NCBI GenBank assembly: GCA_963797335.1
Contig: CAWCOU010000006.1
Coordinates: forward strand, 310,001 to 374,000
DNA length: 64,000 nucleotides
Reading direction: 5' to 3'
From: CAWCOU01 sp963797335
Lineage (GTDB): Bacteria > Pseudomonadota > Gammaproteobacteria > JAURND01
Shown: positions 59,655 to 64,000 of the stretch, piece by piece
How the letters are laid out: the number at the start of each line of letters is the position of its first letter
How positions within the stretch are numbered: position 1 is the stretch's first letter
Made by a program: the position numbers and the translations under genes
The notes under the pieces: model-generated
What the model saw: the letters and a program-made list of their open reading frames with translations, nothing else
What the model was told of the DNA's origin: nothing
Databases searched by the model: none

Positions 59655-61343
59655 TTAGCTTGACGAGCATGGCTGGTTCGACCGCAACTCTCGGTGTAGC
59701 ACTTTCCCGACATTGGATTTTGGTAATTCTGCCACGAATTCAATTAGTTTAGGAGTTTTATAATGCACTAATTGACCGTGGCAGTAGTCAATGATTTGTT
59801 CGGCCGTTAAGCTCGGGTCTTTTTTTACTACAAAGGCTTTCACGGCTTCACCTGTGATTTCACTAGGCACACTCATGACGGCTGCCTCTAAAATTCCCGG
59901 GTGGGCGTCTAACACGGCTTCGACTTCACTGGGGTAAACATTAAATCCGGAAACCAGCACCATGTCTTTCTTGCGATCCACTAAATAAAGAAAACCTTGG
60001 TCATTCATTGTCACTATATCACCGGTGCGCAACCAACCATCGGGCGTTAATACTTGCGCAGTCTCTTGCGGGTTTTGCCAATACGCTTGCATCACTTGCG
60101 GGCCTTTTACCCATAACTCGCCTTTTTCACCTAAGACGACTTCTTGATCGGCTTCATCGCACACCCGCACATCGGTGGAAGGTACCGGCAAACCAATGCT
60201 ACCGGTGAATGTGGTGATATTTAACGGATTGATGGTTACAATCGGGCTGGCTTCCGTCAAACCATACCCTTCAATAATAGGACGACCCGTCAATTGCTGC
60301 CATGCCAAGCCGACACTTTTTTGTACTGGCATGCCACCACCAATCACTAATTTTAAATGCGAGAAATTGATTTTTTGAAAGGCGGGGAAGTGCAATAAGC
60401 CATTAAACAAGGTGTTGATGCCGACAAAAATATTGCATTTGACCCGCTTAAATTGCCGGGTGAGATAGGCCAAATCCCGGGGATCCGTAATAAGGCAAGC
60501 CAGCCCCCCTTTTTCTAAAAAGCATAACGCACACGCCGTCAGTGAAAAAATATGGTACAGCGGCAGTGGCACCATAATCACTTCACGTTCATGGTCTAAT
60601 GGCTCGGCATGAATCCACGCCACCGCCTGCATCACATTCGCGACCATATTGCCATGCGATAAAACAGCGCCCTTAGGCGTGCCCGTGGTGCCACCGGTGT
60701 ATTGTAAGAAAGCGGTGTCTGCTTGGGTGATACTTAACTCTTGCAGCTTGAGCTTCTTGCCCCGGTTGAGGCTGTGACGAAACGAGATGGCTTGCGGGAT
60801 ATGATACGGCGGTATCTTTTTTTTCACATAGCGAATGATAAAATTAAACAGCGAGGATTTGATGGGGCCCAATAAATCACCTAACTCGGTGATCATCACG
60901 TGTTTGACGGCGGGAAGACTGGGTAAGGCGGCTGCCAAGGTGTCGGCAAAATTAGCCATCACCAGCACGGCCACCGCACCAGCATCTTGCAATTGATGCG
61001 TCAGTTCTGGCACCGTATATTGAGGGTTGACATTCACCACCACCAGCCCCGCTCGCAAAGCGCCGAATAAAGCCACGTAATACTGGATGGCGTTGGGTAA
61101 GACAATGGCAAACCTATCGCCTTTCTTTAATTGTAATTCTTGTTGTAAATACGCGGCAAAGTGACCGCTCAATTCTTCCAATTGGCGGTAGGTAAGACTT
61201 GTGCCGAAATGATAAACAGCAGATAATGACGCGAACTTACGGCAAGACTGGGTGAACAAGTCGACTAAGGAAGCATAGGCATTGGGGTTAATTTCGCTGG
61301 GCACCCCGGCAGAATAATTTTTTAGCCAAATTTTGTCAGTCAT
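59655..61343 (-). CDS. fadD: Long-chain fatty acid CoA ligase
   Basis: This 562-residue adenylate-forming enzyme activates fatty acids with ATP and CoA. The P-loop 'LQYTGGTTGTPKGAVLSHGN' is near 213-232, 'EGYGLTEASP' near 362, the hinge region 'GWLRTGDIVTMNDQGFLYLV' near 435 and 'DRKKDMVLVSGFNVYPSEVE' near 455. The catalytic Lys is near the end in 'LPKSNVGKVLHREL'. The length matches E. coli FadD (561). It is divergent from minC. Confidence 0.92.
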   Translation of the reverse strand: MTDKIWLKNYSAGVPSEINPNAYASLVDLFTQSCRKFASLSAVYHFGTSLTYRQLEELSGHFAAYLQQELQLKKGDRFAIVLPNAIQYYVALFGALRAGLVVVNVNPQYTVPELTHQLQDAGAVAVLVMANFADTLAAALPSLPAVKHVMITELGDLLGPIKSSLFNFIIRYVKKKIPPYHIPQAISFRHSLNRGKKLKLQELSITQADTAFLQYTGGTTGTPKGAVLSHGNMVANVMQAVAWIHAEPLDHEREVIMVPLPLYHIFSLTACALCFLEKGGLACLITDPRDLAYLTRQFKRVKCNIFVGINTLFNGLLHFPAFQKINFSHLKLVIGGGMPVQKSVGLAWQQLTGRPIIEGYGLTEASPIVTINPLNITTFTGSIGLPVPSTDVRVCDEADQEVVLGEKGELWVKGPQVMQAYWQNPQETAQVLTPDGWLRTGDIVTMNDQGFLYLVDRKKDMVLVSGFNVYPSEVEAVLDAHPGILEAAVMSVPSEITGEAVKAFVVKKDPSLTAEQIIDYCHGQLVHYKTPKLIEFVAELPKSNVGKVLHRELRSNQPCSSS

Positions 61344-61365
61344 GCGTCACAAGTCCGTTGCTAAG

Positions 61366-61394
61366 TTGGATGATGGAGTCACTTCGCGTATACT
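61366..61394 (+). promoter_or_regulatory. Candidate sigma-70 promoter for minC
   Basis: TTGGAT and TATACT are separated by 17 bases, about 79 bases before the minC start. Both hexamers are near consensus, but there is no experimental support. Confidence 0.5.
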
Positions 61395-61472
61395 CCTCGT
61401 GACATTAAAGTAACTTACTTGACGCAGATATTCAAATTACTGTCACCCGTTCTGTGTCACAGGGTTTAGATT

Positions 61473-62210
61473 ATGCAATCCTCCCATACTTCAGCCAGAT
61501 CCGGGACGGCGTTTGAGCTGAAAGGCAGTTTATTTACGCTCACTGTCTTGCACCTGCTCTGCACCGATATCAACGTTTTTGTTGCACAGCTACGCCGTCA
61601 TGCCCAAAAAACGCCCAATCTTTTTAAAAACATGCCGGTTGTGATTGATTTACAAAGAGTAACTCATGATCCACATAGCATTGACTTTGATGCCTTACAA
61701 CACCAGCTTCGTCAATACGGCTTAATTCCAGTCGGTGTTCGCCATGGCAGCGAACCGCAGAATGCCGCCGCCCAGGTCGCTGGTTTAGCGATACTTTCCA
61801 ACCAACCCACGGCGATAAAAGGTAAAACGAAATCAGGCGCCACGGGTTCAGATGCCAGTGGTGGCAACCATACCTTGTTTATTACGAAACCGATTCGATC
61901 CGGCCAACAGGTTTATGCGCGCAATGCCAATTTAGTGATTATTGCGCCGGTCAGCCATGGTGCGGAATTATTGGCCGATGGGTTTATTCATGTCTATGGG
62001 AGTTTATGCGGACGAGCATTGGCGGGGCTGAACGGGGATAAAAACGCGCGTATTTTTTGCCAACACTTGGAAGCAGAACTGGTATCGATTGCCGGCTATT
62101 ACAAGTTACATGATGATTTCCCCACGGTGCACGCACCGATGACGCAGATTTTTTTGGATAACGATCAGATTAATATCGAAGGGATTGCTGTGAAGCCGAG
62201 CCATTCATAA
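61473..62210 (+). CDS. minC: Septum site-determining protein MinC
   Basis: This 245-residue FtsZ inhibitor keeps division away from the poles. The N-terminal domain (about 1-110) has 'FELKGSLFTLTVLHL' and 'MPVVIDLQRV' strands. A Gly/Ser/Thr-rich linker follows. The C-terminal beta-helix (about 140-240) has 'IRSGQQVYARNANLVII', 'VSHGAELLADGFIHVYGSL' and 'GRALAGLNGD', which dimerises and binds MinD. It is first in minC-minD-minE, with AGGG upstream. Confidence 0.96.
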   Translation: MQSSHTSARSGTAFELKGSLFTLTVLHLLCTDINVFVAQLRRHAQKTPNLFKNMPVVIDLQRVTHDPHSIDFDALQHQLRQYGLIPVGVRHGSEPQNAAAQVAGLAILSNQPTAIKGKTKSGATGSDASGGNHTLFITKPIRSGQQVYARNANLVIIAPVSHGAELLADGFIHVYGSLCGRALAGLNGDKNARIFCQHLEAELVSIAGYYKLHDDFPTVHAPMTQIFLDNDQINIEGIAVKPSHS

Positions 62211-62223
62211 GCTCCCCTCAAAA

Positions 62224-62253
62224 TTCCCCTCTCCCGCAAGCGGGAGAGGGGAA
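62224..62253. repeat. Perfect hairpin between minC and minD
   Basis: TTCCCCTCTCCCGC pairs perfectly with GCGGGAGAGGGGAA around a 2-base loop, 13 bases after the minC stop. No T-run follows. It resembles dispersed C/T-rich hairpins and could modulate mRNA stability between minC and minD. Confidence 0.75.
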
Positions 62254-62346
62254 CTTATGAAAGTGTATTCAACAAGGCTACCCAATCAGGAAAATTCAAG
62301 GTAGAATTTTTCATCGCTTTTTTTAACACTTAGAAGGATGCAGATC

Positions 62347-63183
62347 TTGGCTAAAATTATCGTCGTGACATCGGGTAAAGGCGGGGTGGGCAAAACCACC
62401 ACCAGTGCGGCATTCGGCACCGGCTTGGCCTTACGTGGACAAAAAACCGTCATTATTGACTTTGATGTCGGCTTGCGCAATTTAGACCTCATCATGGGTT
62501 GTGAGCGACGAGTTGTCTACGATTTCGTCAATGTCATTAATGGCGAGGCGAAACTCTCGCAAGCCTTGATTAAAGACAAGCACGTCGACAACCTATACAT
62601 TCTCCCCGCTTCGCAAACTCGCGATAAGGATGCGCTCACGCCCGAAGGAGTCAAAGAGGTTCTCGAAACATTACGTCAAGACTTTGACTACATTGTCTGC
62701 GATTCCCCCGCGGGAATTGAACGCGGTGCTCATATGGCCATGTATTACGCCGATAGCGCCATCATCGTTACCAATCCGGAAGTCTCCTCGGTGCGCGACT
62801 CTGACCGGATTTTAGGTTTGCTTTCCAGTAAAACCAAGCGCGCCGAAGAAGGCTCGCAACCACCCTCTGAACATTTGTTAATTACTCGTTATTCACCCAG
62901 ACGCGTTGAAAGTGGCGATATGATTAGCGTCGATACGGTACAAGATATTTTATCGGTACCGTTGCTAGGGGTGATTCCAGAATCCCAGGCGGTGTTGCGC
63001 GCTTCTAACTCAGGGGTTCCCGTGATTATGGATATCGACAGCGATGCCGGCAAGGCTTATTCGGATGCGGTTAGCCGTTTCTTGGGTGAAAATGTGCCAC
63101 ATCGCTTTTTAAAGTTGGAGAAAAAGGGTTTATTTCAGCGTCTTTTCGGCAGTAAGTCCACGACGGAGACCAGCTTGGTATGA
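62347..63183 (+). CDS. minD: Septum site-determining ATPase MinD
   Basis: This 278-residue ATPase oscillates on the inner membrane with MinE and carries MinC. The deviant Walker A is 'GKGGVGKTT' at 10-18, with 'IDFDVGLRNLDLIMG' near 38 and 'DSPAGIERGA' near 118. The C-terminal amphipathic targeting helix ends 'LEKKGLFQRLFGS'. The longest frame starts ATG at 62338, but AGAAGGA directly abuts that ATG. The TTG at 62347 has correct spacing and gives the family N-terminus M-A-K-I-I-V-V-T-S-G. minE overlaps the stop by 4 bases. Confidence 0.96.
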   Translation: MAKIIVVTSGKGGVGKTTTSAAFGTGLALRGQKTVIIDFDVGLRNLDLIMGCERRVVYDFVNVINGEAKLSQALIKDKHVDNLYILPASQTRDKDALTPEGVKEVLETLRQDFDYIVCDSPAGIERGAHMAMYYADSAIIVTNPEVSSVRDSDRILGLLSSKTKRAEEGSQPPSEHLLITRYSPRRVESGDMISVDTVQDILSVPLLGVIPESQAVLRASNSGVPVIMDIDSDAGKAYSDAVSRFLGENVPHRFLKLEKKGLFQRLFGSKSTTETSLV

Positions 63184-63443
63184 AACTGATTGATTACTTA
63201 AAGCAGAAGTTGAATCGGCAGAATACCGCCCAAATTGCCAAGGAACGTTTGCAGATCATCGTTGCTCACGAACGCATTCAGCGGAAAACGGGCATTGTTA
63301 ATCTGCAAGAATTGCAATTGAAATTAATTGAAGTGATTGCCGACTATTTGCATATCGAGAAAACGCAGGTTAACGTGGAACTGCAACGCGATGCGAATCG
63401 TTCGGTGTTAGAACTGAATGTGACTTTGCCCGATCAGGTTTAG
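63180..63443 (+). CDS. minE: Cell division topological specificity factor MinE
   Basis: This 87-residue protein stimulates MinD ATPase and restricts MinC to the poles. It has the N-terminal membrane-targeting and MinD-binding part ('TAQIAKERLQIIVAHERI') and the C-terminal dimerisation domain ('LQLKLIEVIADYL'). It overlaps minD by 4 bases (ATGA), implying coupled translation. Confidence 0.96.
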   Translation: MKLIDYLKQKLNRQNTAQIAKERLQIIVAHERIQRKTGIVNLQELQLKLIEVIADYLHIEKTQVNVELQRDANRSVLELNVTLPDQV

Positions 63444-63447
63444 TATT

Positions 63448-64000
63448 TTGAGAGCAATCCATACCTCTTCACCCACGCTTAATCGACTGCTGGCCACTGC
63501 ACATTCCGGTTATTGCGTCATTGCCGTTCTCGTTTTTTGTGTTATTTGCTATTTCTTTATCGATCAACGCCTAGCCTGGCATACGCTTGCGTTACCACAT
63601 CGTCTCATTAACCTAGGCAATCATGTCACCAAACTAGGAATGGGCTGGATTTATTTTATTGTCTTGCCGATCTTAGCATTGATCGCGAAGTTTATTTTAA
63701 AAAAAGATCTTTGGTGCCGAAAAATAGTTTTTCTGTTCTGTGCTATTTTAGCCTCCAGCCTATTGTGTAATGTGATTAAAGTGTCGGTCGGGCGAGCGCG
63801 CCCTATTATGCTCTATTCAAAAAAAATCTATGGTTTTGGTTTTTTCCATTCCGAAGCTTTTTATCATTCGTTTCCCTCCGGCCATAGCACCCTGATTACG
63901 GCATTGATGTTAGGGTTAGCACTGCTGCTCCCTCGTTACTGGTTCATTTTTTTTATCATTGCTGTACTCGTCTGTGCCAGTCGCTTGGTGGTCAGCGCCC
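63448..64000 (+). CDS. PAP2-family phosphatase, 3' end cut by the window edge
   Basis: About 184 residues are visible and the frame is open at base 64000. Hydrophobic helices alternate with the three phosphatase motifs of the type 2 phosphatidic acid phosphatase family: 'KVSVGRARP' near 112, 'FPSGHS' near 144 and 'SRLVVSA' at the cut end, where a His is expected next. Such enzymes dephosphorylate lipid phosphates (undecaprenyl diphosphate, phosphatidylglycerol phosphate, lipid A) on the outer side of the inner membrane. I chose a TTG start at 63448 with AGG 9 bases upstream, 5 bases after minE. No earlier start fits. Confidence 0.8.
   Translation, partial: MRAIHTSSPTLNRLLATAHSGYCVIAVLVFCVICYFFIDQRLAWHTLALPHRLINLGNHVTKLGMGWIYFIVLPILALIAKFILKKDLWCRKIVFLFCAILASSLLCNVIKVSVGRARPIMLYSKKIYGFGFFHSEAFYHSFPSGHSTLITALMLGLALLLPRYWFIFFIIAVLVCASRLVVSA

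Overview
The window reads as a chromosomal segment of a gammaproteobacterium, most likely a host-associated member of the Legionellales (Coxiella/Legionella relatives). Three things suggest this. The housekeeping genes and their order are gammaproteobacterial (pyrG-kdsA-eno-ftsB-surE, divergent rluC/rne, minCDE, nlpD). Between them lie many repeat-rich proteins that look eukaryote-directed (Sel1 arrays, proteins with nuclear-localisation-like motifs, a protein ending in a CaaX box, Fic proteins). There are also many short palindromic repeats. The genus is an inference from gene content, not from a database match.

Layout. 1-3236: end of an SH3b/NlpC-P60 peptidase gene and ettA. 3570-12768: three long paralogues built on a 'WNAGP' repeat with a coiled coil and an NLS-like tail, interrupted by an aldose-epimerase-like gene and a family 9 glycosyltransferase gene; two of the paralogues are a recent tandem duplication. 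12796-22360 (minus strand): mutL, nlpD, a DedA/VTT membrane protein, surE, ftsB, eno, kdsA, pyrG and tilS, tightly packed and often overlapping. 22399-24938: a VbhA-like antitoxin/Fic pair set between two copies of the tilS 5' end, then an alpha/beta hydrolase. 24946-27524: two unrecognised proteins, one polytopic membrane protein and one small basic protein. 27752-34032: two tandem inverse autotransporters with nearly identical barrels and different beta-helix passengers. 34082-39788: a TPP-riboswitch-controlled thiC-thiO-thiS-thiG-thiDE operon, with a palindromic element inserted in frame in thiO. 39926-51131: a second antitoxin/Fic pair whose Fic gene is broken inside its active-site motif, then six tandem Sel1-repeat genes. 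51137-53105: two small paralogous membrane proteins and rluC. 53485-63443: rne, a small CaaX-ending protein, a small membrane protein, prpC/prpB, an acyl-CoA ligase and minCDE. The window ends inside a PAP2 phosphatase gene.

Functionally, the core genes cover CTP and KDO synthesis, glycolysis, division-site placement and septal hydrolase control, RNA decay, thiamine synthesis and propionate detoxification. The accessory genes look like surface and host-interaction functions: long adhesin-like beta-helix proteins, Sel1 arrays that differ by whole repeats, and predicted cytosolic effectors. Several loci show how this genome changes: tandem duplications that carry along scraps of the neighbouring gene, relics of lost copies, and several families of palindromic elements placed between and inside genes.

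I saw no tRNA, rRNA, CRISPR array or transposase gene. Starts were moved from the longest frame where a ribosome binding site or the family alignment favoured it (nlpD, kdsA, tilS, fic, minD, rne, rluC, the Sel1 genes and others).
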